Counted from the first letter of the stretch, positions 28,100 to 42,150 are shown. The stretch: 64,000 bases of DNA from Bacillus rhizoplanae (GCF_917563915.1 NZ_CAKJTI010000013.1:25409-89408); one strand, 5' to 3'. Notes: a model not told the origin generated them from the sequence alone. Program-made: numbers and translations.

Positions 28100-28128
28100 T
28101 TGACGATTTAACCGTTTTCATATATTCT
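28100..28128 (+). promoter_or_regulatory. hut promoter with cre-like site
   Basis: TTGACG (28100-28105), 17-bp spacer, TATTCT (28123-28128), 47 bp before hutP. Inside the spacer TTTAACCGTTTTCA (28107-28120) matches the CcpA cre consensus TGWNANCGNTNWCA with one mismatch. Catabolite repression of hut is known in B. subtilis; a site here would block polymerase binding. Confidence 0.6.
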
Positions 28129-28174
28129 TAAATTAAGAAATATTTAAACAATTCAAAAGAAAAGAGCGAGTCAC

Positions 28175-28615
28175 ATGCTTCTTCATGGAACACAACGAAT
28201 TGGTCGCATGGCGATGCTACTTGCACTTGCGGAGGAACACGAGAGTCCGATTTTATCTCTTCCGAAAGGTTGGAAATATTGTACGGGCAAAGTTGGTTCA
28301 ATGAATTCGCAAAAAGTTGTTGCAGCAATGGAAACAGCTGCACGTAGTAACCATGTTATTGAAACAGACGTTTACAGAGAAACACATGCGCTTTATCATG
28401 CAATTATGGAAGCGTTGTACGGAGTAACGAGAGGACAGATTCAGTTAGCAGACGTTCTTCGTACAGTAGGGCTTCGATTTGCGATTGTGCGCGGCACACC
28501 ATACGACGGTGAAAAAGAAGGCGAATGGGTTGCTGTTGCACTATATGGTACGATAGGTGCGCCTGTGAAAGGATCAGAGCATGAGGCGATTGGATTAGGT
28601 ATTAATCACATATAA
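28175..28615 (+). CDS. hutP: HutP antiterminator of the hut operon
   Basis: A 146-residue RNA-binding protein. It binds L-histidine and Mg2+ and then UAG-type repeats in the hut leader, opening the terminator before hutH. Metal- and histidine-binding His residues are seen in [12 protein letters not shown] and at the end ([13 protein letters not shown]). It is the first gene of the operon and is followed by the regulated terminator. Length and sequence match the HutP family. Confidence 0.97.
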   Translation: MLLHGTQRIGRMAMLLALAEEHESPILSLPKGWKYCTGKVGSMNSQKVVAAMETAARSNHVIETDVYRETHALYHAIMEALYGVTRGQIQLADVLRTVGLRFAIVRGTPYDGEKEGEWVAVALYGTIGAPVKGSEHEAIGLGINHI

Positions 28616-28621
28616 AAAACT

Positions 28622-28707
28622 GCCCATAGTTAATTAGTTAAGAGGGGGCCTTACTTTTTAGGACATTAGTCTGTCTTAAAAAGCTAAGGTCCCCTTTTGC
28701 TTTTTTT
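28622..28707 (+). promoter_or_regulatory. HutP-regulated leader and terminator
   Basis: UAG triplets in the segment 28626-28640 (CATAG-TTAAT-TAG) are followed by a long terminator hairpin. The arm AGGGGGCCTTA (28643 on) pairs with TAAGGTCCCCTTTT (28685 on), and a T-run follows. This is the expected HutP target: bound HutP prevents the stem and lets transcription reach hutH. Confidence 0.88.
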
Positions 28708-28722
28708 AAAAGGAGGAAAATC

Positions 28723-34149
<5,427 letters not shown>

Positions 34150-34152
34150 GGA

Positions 34153-34209
34153 AAGAGAGCTAACTCAAAGTTTCGTTTTAACGGAATTTTGTACGTTAGC
34201 TCTTTTTTC
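34153..34209 (+). terminator. hut operon terminator
   Basis: Arms AAGAGAGCTAAC and GTTAGCTCTTTTTT with a 30-nt apical region that itself can pair weakly. Confidence 0.85.
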
Positions 34210-34311
34210 TTTTGGATTACATTTTAATCGTATTGGGACATAGTACATAGTTCTTTATTATATAGAAATACTAAGAATAATATTTGAAGTGAAATTGAAG
34301 GAGATGCTCTT

Positions 34312-34878
34312 ATGGACTACAAAATATTTAGAGCTATTAACCGGTTAGTTGGTCGTTATCCATCTGTAGATGCCATTATGATAATGATTTCTCAAAAAAC
34401 GCGTTATATGTATGCTCTTTTATTAATCCTAATGTGGTTTCGTAACAGGTTTTATAAAAAAATTACGATACAGGCAACAATCTCTGCATGTATAACGTTA
34501 CTTATTAATCTTTTCATAAAACGATCCTATTTTAGAGCCCGTCCTTTTTTGAATCATAATGCGCATATATTACCTCCAGTTCCACCAAGAATGAATTCTT
34601 CATTTCCGAGTAAACATACGATGCTCTCATTTGCCGTGGCAACTTCGATCCTTTTTTATAAACGTTTGCTTGGATGCTTTATGTGGTTGTTAGCAATTTT
34701 AACAGGATTCTCACGTATTTGGAGCGGACAGCATTATCCATCTGATATTATAGGAAGCGCCTTAATTGGGAGTCTAACTAGTATTGTTGTTAACGTTATT
34801 TTATGGTTATGGAATTCTTTTGTTTTATGTATTATGCATAGCTATAATCGTCTTTGTACCTTCGTAAGATTGCGTTAA
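34312..34878 (+). CDS. PAP2 family phosphatase (undecaprenyl-diphosphatase BcrC-like)
   Basis: A 188-residue membrane protein with about five helices. The three PAP2 motifs are KRSYFRARP (about 71), FPSKHTM (about 100) and SRIWSGQHYPSD (about 138). BcrC-type members recycle undecaprenyl pyrophosphate and give low-level bacitracin resistance. Site GAAGGAG. A terminator and a bcr1 copy follow. Confidence 0.9.
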   Translation: MDYKIFRAINRLVGRYPSVDAIMIMISQKTRYMYALLLILMWFRNRFYKKITIQATISACITLLINLFIKRSYFRARPFLNHNAHILPPVPPRMNSSFPSKHTMLSFAVATSILFYKRLLGCFMWLLAILTGFSRIWSGQHYPSDIIGSALIGSLTSIVVNVILWLWNSFVLCIMHSYNRLCTFVRLR

Positions 34879-34995
34879 TCATGAATGGAATATGAAATGC
34901 GTAGCATCTTGTTAGAGTAGATTCGAATTATAGAAAATTAGTGGAGTATGAATAATTGAAATATAAGAAAAATGGTAGGTAAAGCATTGCTTACT

Positions 34996-35041
34996 AAAAG
35001 AAGAGCAAATAGGAAAGTAACTTTTCTGTTTGCTCTTCTTA
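34996..35041 (+). terminator. Terminator after the PAP2 gene
   Basis: Long stem AAGAAGAGCAAA / TTTGCTCTTCTT with inner GAAAG / CTTTTC pairing. The T-rich tail runs directly into the TTTAT of the bcr1 copy at 35042. Confidence 0.88.
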
Positions 35042-35096
35042 TTTATCCCGCATTAACGGGCAGTAAAACCCCCACTGATGGTTAGGTTTACTTTAT
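35042..35096 (+). repeat. Mini-bcr1 (55 bp) with both TTTAT ends
   Basis: TTTAT-CCCGCATTAACGGGCAGTAAAA joined directly to CCCCCACTGATGGTTAG ... TTTAC-TTTAT. Compared with the 155-bp copies about 100 bp are deleted between two ACCCCCAC repeats. It encodes the last 13 residues and the stop codon of the histidine kinase on the minus strand. Confidence 0.88.
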
Positions 35097-36990
35097 TTGG
35101 CGAAATAATAGGTAACCGAATATCTACAGTTGTCCCCTTATTTAATTCACTTGTAATGTGTAATTTTCCATTATGTTCTTCAATTATTTTATAACACATC
35201 ATTAAACCTAATCCAGTTCCTTTTTCCTTCAAACTATAGAAGGGTTCACCTAAACGTGAAATGCGATCTTTGGGAATTCCGCAGCCTTCATCTGTGATGT
35301 TGATTAATATAGAATGATTTTCTGCCTGCATAGTTTCAATGAAAATATTACCTCCGTGAGACATTGCTTCCATCGCGTTTTTCAAGATATTGATAAATAC
35401 TTGTTTTAGCTGATTTCCATCACATTGAATTGTTGGCAAAATGGATGCGTGATTCATGATGATATGTACATTTTGCATCATTGCAGTTGGTAAAATGAAC
35501 GTTACCACTTCTTGAATTAACTTTTGAATTTGACAGGATTGTATAGATACCGCCTGCGGTTTAGACATTGCCATAAATTGATTCGTAATCGATTCCATTT
35601 GAGCAATTTCACTTAACATGACATCAACATACCATTTGTTGCTTTCACTAATATCAGGTTCTAGCAATTTTAAAAAACCTTTTAAAGAGGTTAATGGGTT
35701 TCGTATTTCATGAGCAATTCCAGCAGTCAGCTGTCCAACAACTGCTAGTTTCTCAGATTTTCTCAATAATTTTTCTGTTTTCTTTAAATCTGTAACATCT
35801 TGTCCCATAATGACAATTCCTTTTCGAGATCCATCAGGATGAAAGAGAGGTACTTTTATAATATCAAGGATGAGAGGGCCAGAGCTAGAATGTATAATCA
35901 TTTCTTCATCACGTATGCTCTCTTTTTTTTGCCATGCAAATTCATCAGATTTTTCACAGTATAGGAAGGAGTTACGATATAGTTCGTTATATTGGATTAA
36001 CTCGCTATCTTTTTTGCCGCGATATGGTACATTTTCAAAATTTAAGCTAGAAATAGCATAATCATTTGCTTCAAGCCATCTTCCTTCTTCATCTTTAAAA
36101 AGAATAAAAGCTGGCATCGCATTTATTAATGTTCGTAAGCGTTTTTCGCTCTCTTTTAATGCATGCTCCATTTTTTTACGTTCTGTAATATCTCTTAAAC
36201 TACTTACAAACGCTACGACTTCTCCATATGTATTTACAATAGGAGAAATAAAGTTACTTACATTAATTAAATTTCCGTTTTTGTGCTGTCTAAGTGTTTC
36301 TTGTGATGTGAAAAGTTTGTTATTAGCAAGTTCTTGATAAATTTTGTTATATTTCTCTTTTGAAAAGTCTGGGATAGTAGGTATTGTTTTTTCGAGCATT
36401 TCTTGCTCAGTCCAACCGAAAAGAGTTTCAAAAGCTTTATTTGCTTTCATTACCCGAAGTTTTAAATCAAGAACAACAATGGCATCTACTGTGTTTTTTA
36501 GAAGTGAGTCTAGTTGTTGTTTTGTTAATGTAAAATCTTCTTTTACTTGTTTTGTTTTCATGATACCTTTCATTATCACATATGCTCCGACGAGCTTATT
36601 ATCTATAAAAAATGGTGAGTTTTTTATAATCATATCCACGAGGTACCCATTTTTATGAATCATAGATAATTTATATTCTTGTTGCTTTTTATTCATTATA
36701 TTTTCTAAAGGTTGTAAATTTTGTTCTGTACGTTGTGGAGTAATAAAAGAATAGATTGTCATTTTTTCCAATTCTTTAACTGTATATCCTAGCATTCTTT
36801 CGGCTGCAGGATTGGCATGTAATATATTTCCTTGTAAATCGACAGATATGATACCATCGGGATTATGTTTGAAAAGTGATGTGCAATGCTCTGTTGCATT
36901 TATACATTCTGTCATTCTATTTTTTGTAATAGTAGAGCGTCTTTTTGGATGTATACTTTTTTTAAAAGACGTAAACTGTTTCCTTCGCAT
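35053..36990 (-). CDS. PAS-domain sensor histidine kinase (sporulation-kinase type)
   Basis: A 645-residue kinase without membrane helices. Three PAS domains (about 38-145, 155-275, 285-405) are followed by HisKA with GIAHEIRNPLTSLKGFLKLL (phospho-His about 430) and an HATPase with N, G1 and G2 boxes (NILKNAMEAMS, DEGCGIPKD, GTGLGLMM). The layout resembles the KinA/KinE kinases that feed the Spo0F phosphorelay. It is an orphan, with no response regulator nearby. The C-terminal 13 residues are encoded by a bcr1 repeat. Start ATG 36990, eight bases after GGGGG. Confidence 0.9.
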   Translation of the reverse strand: MRRKQFTSFKKSIHPKRRSTITKNRMTECINATEHCTSLFKHNPDGIISVDLQGNILHANPAAERMLGYTVKELEKMTIYSFITPQRTEQNLQPLENIMNKKQQEYKLSMIHKNGYLVDMIIKNSPFFIDNKLVGAYVIMKGIMKTKQVKEDFTLTKQQLDSLLKNTVDAIVVLDLKLRVMKANKAFETLFGWTEQEMLEKTIPTIPDFSKEKYNKIYQELANNKLFTSQETLRQHKNGNLINVSNFISPIVNTYGEVVAFVSSLRDITERKKMEHALKESEKRLRTLINAMPAFILFKDEEGRWLEANDYAISSLNFENVPYRGKKDSELIQYNELYRNSFLYCEKSDEFAWQKKESIRDEEMIIHSSSGPLILDIIKVPLFHPDGSRKGIVIMGQDVTDLKKTEKLLRKSEKLAVVGQLTAGIAHEIRNPLTSLKGFLKLLEPDISESNKWYVDVMLSEIAQMESITNQFMAMSKPQAVSIQSCQIQKLIQEVVTFILPTAMMQNVHIIMNHASILPTIQCDGNQLKQVFINILKNAMEAMSHGGNIFIETMQAENHSILINITDEGCGIPKDRISRLGEPFYSLKEKGTGLGLMMCYKIIEEHNGKLHITSELNKGTTVDIRLPIISPNKVNLTISGGFTAR

Positions 36991-37432
36991 TCATTATTCC
37001 CCCGGATATATATTCTGTATATGTATGATAATTTTAGATAGATAATATACGATGATACATGTTTTATTTTAGATATATAATACTACTAATGTTATATCCT
37101 TTAAGAGTATAGACATGCTAATTATGAATAGTCAATTTCTATTGTATATTTCTAAATTATAAGTTTTATTTTTTGTTAACAGTTAGTAAGTCTTTCTCTT
37201 TAAGATTCGGAGAAAACAAAGAAGATAGGCAGGGGATAATTACCTGTAATCGTCCGATTGATAGGAGTTTTTCATTAGCTTGGATGAAAAAACGATTTAA
37301 TAAAAGGTTCACTTCATAACTGAAAATACGAGATGTTCTTTCGTTTTTCTTATATATCTTCATAATAAGGATGTAAGTTATTTATAAAACACTCTTTGAT
37401 ATAATAAGGATAGGAAAGGGGAGGGGATTATT
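36991..37432. other. Gene-free stretch between the kinase and the VOC gene
   Basis: It contains a degenerate bcr1 fragment at 37193-37276 and the AT-rich promoter regions of both flanking genes. Open frames here (for example 37166-37363 minus) have no ribosome binding site and overlap the repeat fragment. Confidence 0.6.
37193..37276 (+). repeat. Degenerate internal bcr1 fragment
   Basis: TTTAAGATTCGGAGAAAACAAAGAAGATAGG followed by GGGGATAA and CGTCCGATTG keeps the order of the bcr1 loop, right hairpin arm and CCCGATTGG block, with many changes. No TTTAT ends are left. Confidence 0.5.
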
Positions 37433-37807
37433 ATGACGTTTAAGATTCAAGGGATTGATCATGTACAATTAGCAGCACCAGCAGGATGTGAAGAAAAAGC
37501 ACGCACGTTTTATGGAGACATACTTGGATTAGAAGAAATTCCAAAACCTGAAGAACTAAGAAAGCGAGGAGGCTGTTGGTTTCGATGCGGAAATCAAGAG
37601 ATTCACATTGGAGTAGAACAAAATTTTTCTCCTGCAAAAAAAGCCCATCCTGCTTTTTATGTTCAGCACATTGAACGTTTTCAAGATGATTTAACGCAAA
37701 AAGGGGTTTCTGTTATAGTCGATACAGCACGTCCAGATGTTACAAGGTTTTATGTATCAGATCCATTTGGAAATCGCATTGAATTTATGGAGCGAAAAGA
37801 TGGTTAG
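37433..37807 (+). CDS. VOC family (glyoxalase-like) protein
   Basis: A 124-residue protein of the glyoxalase/bleomycin-resistance fold with two beta-alpha-beta-beta-beta units. Possible metal ligands are His in GIDHVQLA, His in QEIHIGVE, His in KAHPAFYV and Glu in NRIEFMERK. Substrate unknown. Site AAAGGGGAGGGG. The last two codons and the TAG stop come from the adjoining bcr1 repeat. Confidence 0.88.
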   Translation: MTFKIQGIDHVQLAAPAGCEEKARTFYGDILGLEEIPKPEELRKRGGCWFRCGNQEIHIGVEQNFSPAKKAHPAFYVQHIERFQDDLTQKGVSVIVDTARPDVTRFYVSDPFGNRIEFMERKDG

Positions 37808-37911
37808 TTGAACCAATCCGGCTTTAACGGGCAGTTATCCCCTACCTATCTTCTTCGCTTTTCTCTAAATCTTGAGGTGGGGGTCTTGCTGCCCGCGAAT
37901 AGCGGGATAAA
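37799..37911 (-). repeat. bcr1 repeat in reverse orientation, 3' truncated
   Basis: Read on the minus strand it starts TTTAT-CCCGCTATTCGCGGGCAGCA and contains AAGACCCCCACCTCAAG ... GATAGGTAGGGG and GGTTCAACTAACCATC. It stops there, and the final 50 bp of the second hairpin are missing. It supplies the TAG stop of the VOC gene. Confidence 0.88.
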
Positions 37912-37919
37912 TTTGTTGT

Positions 37920-37955
37920 AAAAAAGCGAGATGGATAATATTCCATCTCGCTTTT
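37920..37955. terminator. Terminator of the YitT-like gene
   Basis: Stem AAAAGCGAGATGGA / TCCATCTCGCTTTT with 6-nt loop. On the minus strand it precedes the bcr1 left end by 8 bp. Confidence 0.9.
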
Positions 37956-38763
37956 AACCTCTTCTAAATAACCCTAATACTTCCACTGTTTCTGTAATGT
38001 TTACAAACGCTTGCGGATCAACTTCAGAAATTATAGATTTCATTCCAGCTAGTTCTTCTCGAGAAATTACGGTCATTAATACATGTTTTTTCTCATTTGA
38101 GTAAGCACCTTCTCCGTCGAGTAAGGTAATCCCGCGCACAAGACTGGAAAGGAGCTTTTCTTTCATTTTTTCTGCATGACTTGTTACAATCATTAGAGTA
38201 ATTTTTCGATGTTTTGTGTGAATCGCATCAATTACTTTTCCTGTAACAAAAATAGATAATAAGCTGTTTAAGGCAGTATCCCAATCGAAGAAAAATCCAG
38301 AAACAATGATTACAACGGTATTAAGTGCGATTAAGATTCCGCCAAGCTGAATATCTTTTTTACGTGAAAGTAACATACCGATAACATCAAATCCACCGGT
38401 TGAACCATAGGAGTTGAAAACAAGCCCAATACCTGCACCGGCAATTACACCACCAAATAACGAAGAAAGTAGTGCATCGCTTGCCACTGCATGCACAGGA
38501 ATAACGTATAATGCTGCCGAAAGTGTGATAACTGATACGATTGTGTAACCGATAAGTCGTTTGCCAAGTCCAATATACCCTAAAATAAGAATAGGTAAGT
38601 TCAGTAAAAAGTTTACTATTCCGGTATTAAATGGGGTTAAGATTCCAATGATAATTGCAATTCCACTAATCCCGCTGCTTAAAATCTTGTGGGGGATAAG
38701 GAAAAGATTAAAAGAAAGTGCTACAACTAAAGACCCTAAAATCACTCCAAGTAATCGATACAT
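37954..38763 (-). CDS. YitT family membrane protein (DUF161 + DUF2179)
   Basis: About 269 residues: five to six membrane helices (about 5-165; GSTGGFDVIGMLLSRK is the YitT signature), then a cytosolic DUF2179 domain (about 200-265, RGITLLDGEGAYSNEKKHVL). B. cereus group genomes carry several paralogues; function unknown. The start is taken as ATG 38763, with GAAGGA upstream; the GTG at 38781 has no site. Confidence 0.9.
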   Translation of the reverse strand: MYRLLGVILGSLVVALSFNLFLIPHKILSSGISGIAIIIGILTPFNTGIVNFLLNLPILILGYIGLGKRLIGYTIVSVITLSAALYVIPVHAVASDALLSSLFGGVIAGAGIGLVFNSYGSTGGFDVIGMLLSRKKDIQLGGILIALNTVVIIVSGFFFDWDTALNSLLSIFVTGKVIDAIHTKHRKITLMIVTSHAEKMKEKLLSSLVRGITLLDGEGAYSNEKKHVLMTVISREELAGMKSIISEVDPQAFVNITETVEVLGLFRRG

Positions 38764-38926
38764 ATCTTTCCCGTCCTTCACTAAAAATGCTTTACATACA
38801 AACTCATATTAATTCAAGATTATATATGAGTTTGTAAGATTTGAGGGAAAACAGTTTATTTAGGGAAATTAGATTAGTTCGAAAAATGGAAGCGATCTCT
38901 TTTCTTGGGAAAGGGAGAGGATAAAT

Positions 38927-39730
38927 ATGAAGATTCAAGTGTTTCAGCAAAAGAGTCCGTTGAAAAGAGAATGTGAAGATGCACTGATTTGTAATGAAGG
39001 TTTAAAGTTATATGGTGTGTGTGATGGGGCGACGCCGCTTATTGAGTTTCAAGATGAGAATGGGCATAACGGAGCATACTTAGCTTCGCATTTGTTTCAG
39101 CAACACTTTGAATCTATTTCAGATGTGGATTTCTTGCAAAATGAAGTTGCTAAAGCAAATCAGTTGTTGCAAGAAAAAATGCAATCCTATCATATTGATA
39201 CAACCAAGAAAGAGCAACTTTGGTGTACGTGTATTGCTGCTATTCATATAACAGATAAAACAATAGAATATGCGCAGGTTGGAGATTGTATGATTGTTGC
39301 TAAATTTTTTGACGGAACAGTTCAAGTCCTTACGGAAGACACTGTGAAAGGGATTAGTAAACGGGCAAAGCAAAAGCGTGAAGAAGATCGCCAAAAAGGA
39401 CTTTCTGTTCCAAGTGAAGCAATATTTGATGATAGAAAAGCGCAATTAATCTACAATCGTTATATGGCAAATATTCCAAACGGATATACTGTTGCAAATG
39501 GGATGAGTGAAGCAGCCTCGTTTATTCAGAAAGGGAAACTTTTGCGACAAGAAATTACAGATTTATTTATTTGTTCAGATGGCTTGTTTCATCCAAAGTG
39601 GCAGCTAGAAAAAAGTGCACAATTTGTGTGGGAATATGGTATTACACAATACGTACAAATAATAGAGGAATTAGAAGCGAAACAGTTTGTACGTCCAGAT
39701 GATAAAACAGCAATTATCATTCATTTGTAA
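38927..39730 (+). CDS. PP2C-like protein serine/threonine phosphatase
   Basis: A 267-residue protein with PP2C metal motifs: CEDALI near 16, GVCDGATPL near 31, VGDCMIVA near 118, CSDGLF near 221 and DDKTAIIIHL at the end. The divergent spacing suggests a PP2C_2-type phosphatase or a general-stress regulator. The amidase gene starts 12 bp downstream, so the pair is likely co-transcribed. Site AAAGGGAGAGG. Confidence 0.85.
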   Translation: MKIQVFQQKSPLKRECEDALICNEGLKLYGVCDGATPLIEFQDENGHNGAYLASHLFQQHFESISDVDFLQNEVAKANQLLQEKMQSYHIDTTKKEQLWCTCIAAIHITDKTIEYAQVGDCMIVAKFFDGTVQVLTEDTVKGISKRAKQKREEDRQKGLSVPSEAIFDDRKAQLIYNRYMANIPNGYTVANGMSEAASFIQKGKLLRQEITDLFICSDGLFHPKWQLEKSAQFVWEYGITQYVQIIEELEAKQFVRPDDKTAIIIHL

Positions 39731-39741
39731 AGGGTGAGACT

Positions 39742-40209
39742 ATGCATATTCAAAAAGCGAATCTATATTTTCGTGATCCGCTGCAACCATTGCAAGCCGT
39801 TACAAAAATTATTATTCATCATACAGCAGAAAATGGATGGGATATATATAAGACACATGATTTTCATCAAAATAATCAAGGGTGGAGTGGGATAGGCTAC
39901 AACTATTTTATTGAAGAAGATGGTACTATTTATGAAGGACGAGGACTGTATATAGGAGCTCATGCGAAAGGATATAATACTGAGAGTATAGGGATTTGCA
40001 TATCTGGCAATTTTGACGACTATGATCCAACACCAGTACAAATGCTTTCTTTGCATTGGCTATGTAAACAGTTAATGCGTCAGTTTTCTTTGTATAGTGA
40101 CCAGGTTCTTGGTCATCGCGAGTTAGATGGGGTAACAAAGACGTGTCCTGGAACACGTTTTTCAATGACAGAATTGCGCAGCATTCTATCCCGCATTAAC
40201 GGGCAGTAA
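39742..40209 (+). CDS. N-acetylmuramoyl-L-alanine amidase (Amidase_2 / PGRP fold)
   Basis: A 155-residue single-domain amidase. Zinc ligands are His in IIIHHTAEN, His near GHRELDGV and Cys in KTCPGTRF. Tyr in YNYFIEEDGTIYEGRG is the usual catalytic region. There is no signal peptide or cell-wall-binding domain, so it is probably a cytosolic recycling or phage-type enzyme. The last seven residues and the stop come from the bcr1 repeat that begins at 40185. It is paired with the PP2C gene. Confidence 0.9.
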   Translation: MHIQKANLYFRDPLQPLQAVTKIIIHHTAENGWDIYKTHDFHQNNQGWSGIGYNYFIEEDGTIYEGRGLYIGAHAKGYNTESIGICISGNFDDYDPTPVQMLSLHWLCKQLMRQFSLYSDQVLGHRELDGVTKTCPGTRFSMTELRSILSRINGQ

Positions 40210-40339
40210 GACCCCCACCTCAAGATTCAGAGAGATGCGAGGAAGATAGGAGGGGGATAACTGCCCATAAAAGCCCGATTGGTTCAACTAACCATCAGTG
40301 GGGGATGAAAAACTCCCACTGATGGAAGTTTCACTTTAT
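40185..40339 (+). repeat. bcr1 repeat, full length (155 bp)
   Basis: It starts TCTAT-CCCGCATTAACGGGCAGTAAG and ends GATGGAAGTTTCAC-TTTAT, exactly 155 bp, the published bcr1 length. It contains both long hairpins: the CCCCCACCT type, and CCATCAGTGGGGG / CTCCCACTGATGG. It overlaps the amidase 3' end and lies 27 bp before the DUF2164 start. Confidence 0.92.
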
Positions 40340-40366
40340 CTAATAATGAAAAAGGAGATTTATAGC

Positions 40367-40612
40367 ATGATTTTTATGAAATTACCAAATGAGAAAAAAG
40401 AAACACTTGTAGAACATATTCAACAGTTTTTTGAAGAGGAAGGGCTAGAAGAGATTGGTCGTTTTCAAGCAGAGCGTTTAATTGAAGAAATGATAAAAGA
40501 ACTAGGGCCGCATATATATAATCAAGCGATAGGAGACGCTAGAAAGCTTGTCGCAGATAAACTTACAAATTTAGAAGAAGATTTATATGTATTAGAAAAA
40601 CCAATTAAGTAG
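40367..40612 (+). CDS. DUF2164 family protein
   Basis: An 81-residue acidic helical protein. KLPNEKKETLVEHIQQFFEE, AERLIEEMIKELGPHIYNQA and LVADKL match the DUF2164 layout. The start is ATG 40367, with AAAGGAG upstream; the open frame extends back into the bcr1 repeat and is not coding there. Function unknown. Confidence 0.88.
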   Translation: MIFMKLPNEKKETLVEHIQQFFEEEGLEEIGRFQAERLIEEMIKELGPHIYNQAIGDARKLVADKLTNLEEDLYVLEKPIK

Positions 40613-40626
40613 CAAGCTTACATAAA

Positions 40627-40669
40627 GAAAAGAGGCTAATTTACATTTTAGTGAGTTAGCCTCTTTTCG
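40627..40669. terminator. Bidirectional terminator, DUF2164 gene versus acetyltransferase remnant
   Basis: Stem GAAAAGAGGCTAA / TTAGCCTCTTTTC. Confidence 0.85.
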
Positions 40670-41027
40670 TCCAAATTGCCTTTGAATAAGCAATTTTCAT
40701 TCCACTTCGTTCCATATTATTTTGGCTAATGCTTCCGAAGCGTGCTTGTCCAACGACTAATTCGCAGCCTAACTGTTTGGCGGCATTCATTCGATGCTTA
40801 AGTAAAGCGGTTTGACAGCCTTTTCCTTGTAAATGAGGTAAAGTAGCTGAAGCTGCTAGGGAAGCAATACCTTTGTTAGCAAATAAAACACCAATTGCAG
40901 CTGGAGTGTTTTCAACAAGAGCTAAATAAAAATGCCAGCCTTCTTGCCCATATAACACTTTGTTATTTTGAGTATATAAGTGATTTATTATATTCAAGTT
41001 TAAGAGTAAAAAATAATGATTTGACAC
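40656..41027 (-). pseudogene. GNAT acetyltransferase, 5'-truncated
   Basis: 123 residues from a GTG with no ribosome binding site. The GNAT core is present (ASLAASATLPHLQGKGCQTA, the acetyl-CoA pyrophosphate loop, then NMERSGMKIAYSKAIW). Upstream of the GTG the same frame stays open and reads FDYYENPSFQAIETVSNHYF, which looks coding. But it runs into the start of the divergent carboxypeptidase gene with no start codon. The N-terminal half of the usual two-lobed protein is therefore missing. Confidence 0.65.
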
Positions 41028-41112
41028 GGTTTCGATTGCTTGAAATGAAGGGTTTTCATAATAGTCGAACGAATATAAATCTAGATATATAGAAAAGGAT
41101 GGGGAAATATAT

Positions 41113-42126
41113 ATGATAAAATATCCGTTTTTACAAAAAGGGGCAACGATTGGTGTAACAGCACCTTCGTCTGGTATAGATGCAGCACTGCATAATATGT
41201 TTAAACAGTCTTGTGAAAGTATGGAAAAAAAAGGTTATACAGTCGTTTGCGGAGAAACGGTTTGGACACAAGAGAAAGCTAAATCCTCTAGTGCGAAAAA
41301 GAGAGCAAATGAATTTATTGAAATGATGCAAGATGAAAACATTGAAATGATCATTCCTCCTTGGGGTGGTGAACTATTAATTGAAATACTAGAAGAAATT
41401 GATTTTGAAAAGATAAACAAGAAATGGGTACTAGGGTACTCGGATACAAGTACCTTATTATTAGCAATAACTTTAAACACAGGAATAGCGACTGCTCACG
41501 GAACAAATTTAGTAGATTTAAGAGGCGAATACTCCGATGATACAACAGCGATGTGGCAAACTGTTTTATCAACGGAAACAGGTTCTTCAATTGTCCAATA
41601 CTCCTCAGAGAAATATCAAAAGAAATGGGAGCATAATAATCCATCTCCGTGTGTTTTTCATTTAACGGAAGATACAAATTGGAAAACAATTCCGAATGAA
41701 AATGTGAAAATTGCAGGGCGATTGCTAGGTGGTTGTATCGATGTTATTAGACATCTCATTGGCACTCCATTTGGTAGAGTACAAGAGTTTAGGAAGAAAT
41801 ACTTAAATGACGACCCGTTCATTTGGTATTTTGAAAACTGCGGATTAACTACTACTGATTTGCGACGTTCATTGGTTCAAATGAAACTAGCAGGTTGGTT
41901 TGATAATTGTTCAGGTATCTTATTTGGTCGGAGTGCTGCAAACCATCCAGTCAATGATTATACTGCTGAAGACGTATATAAAGAACTTACTGATGAACTT
42001 CAAATTCCAATTATTTATGATGTAGACTGTGGTCATACGCCTCCGCAAATTACATTTATAAATGGAGCATTTGCAGAAATTGAAGTGGAAGCTGGTAAAG
42101 GAGTAATTATACAGCATTTTCAGTAG
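41113..42126 (+). CDS. S66 family LD-carboxypeptidase, MccF-like
   Basis: A 337-residue serine carboxypeptidase. Nucleophile Ser lies in LGYSDTSTLL (about 117), Glu in IWYFENCGLTT (about 240) and His in DVDCGHTPPQ (about 307). PPWGGELL is also typical. The MccF branch cleaves microcin C-type or other acyl-sulfamoyl nucleotide antibiotics and gives resistance; the LdcA branch trims muropeptides. Sequence features such as PWGG and the size favour MccF. Followed after 24 bp by a GNAT gene, likely one operon. Confidence 0.9.
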   Translation: MIKYPFLQKGATIGVTAPSSGIDAALHNMFKQSCESMEKKGYTVVCGETVWTQEKAKSSSAKKRANEFIEMMQDENIEMIIPPWGGELLIEILEEIDFEKINKKWVLGYSDTSTLLLAITLNTGIATAHGTNLVDLRGEYSDDTTAMWQTVLSTETGSSIVQYSSEKYQKKWEHNNPSPCVFHLTEDTNWKTIPNENVKIAGRLLGGCIDVIRHLIGTPFGRVQEFRKKYLNDDPFIWYFENCGLTTTDLRRSLVQMKLAGWFDNCSGILFGRSAANHPVNDYTAEDVYKELTDELQIPIIYDVDCGHTPPQITFINGAFAEIEVEAGKGVIIQHFQ

Positions 42127-42150
42127 TAATGTGGAAAGGAAATGATGTGA

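Noticed and set aside
40298-40366. N-terminal extension of the DUF2164 gene
   Set aside because: It lies in the bcr1 repeat; a good ribosome binding site precedes ATG 40367.
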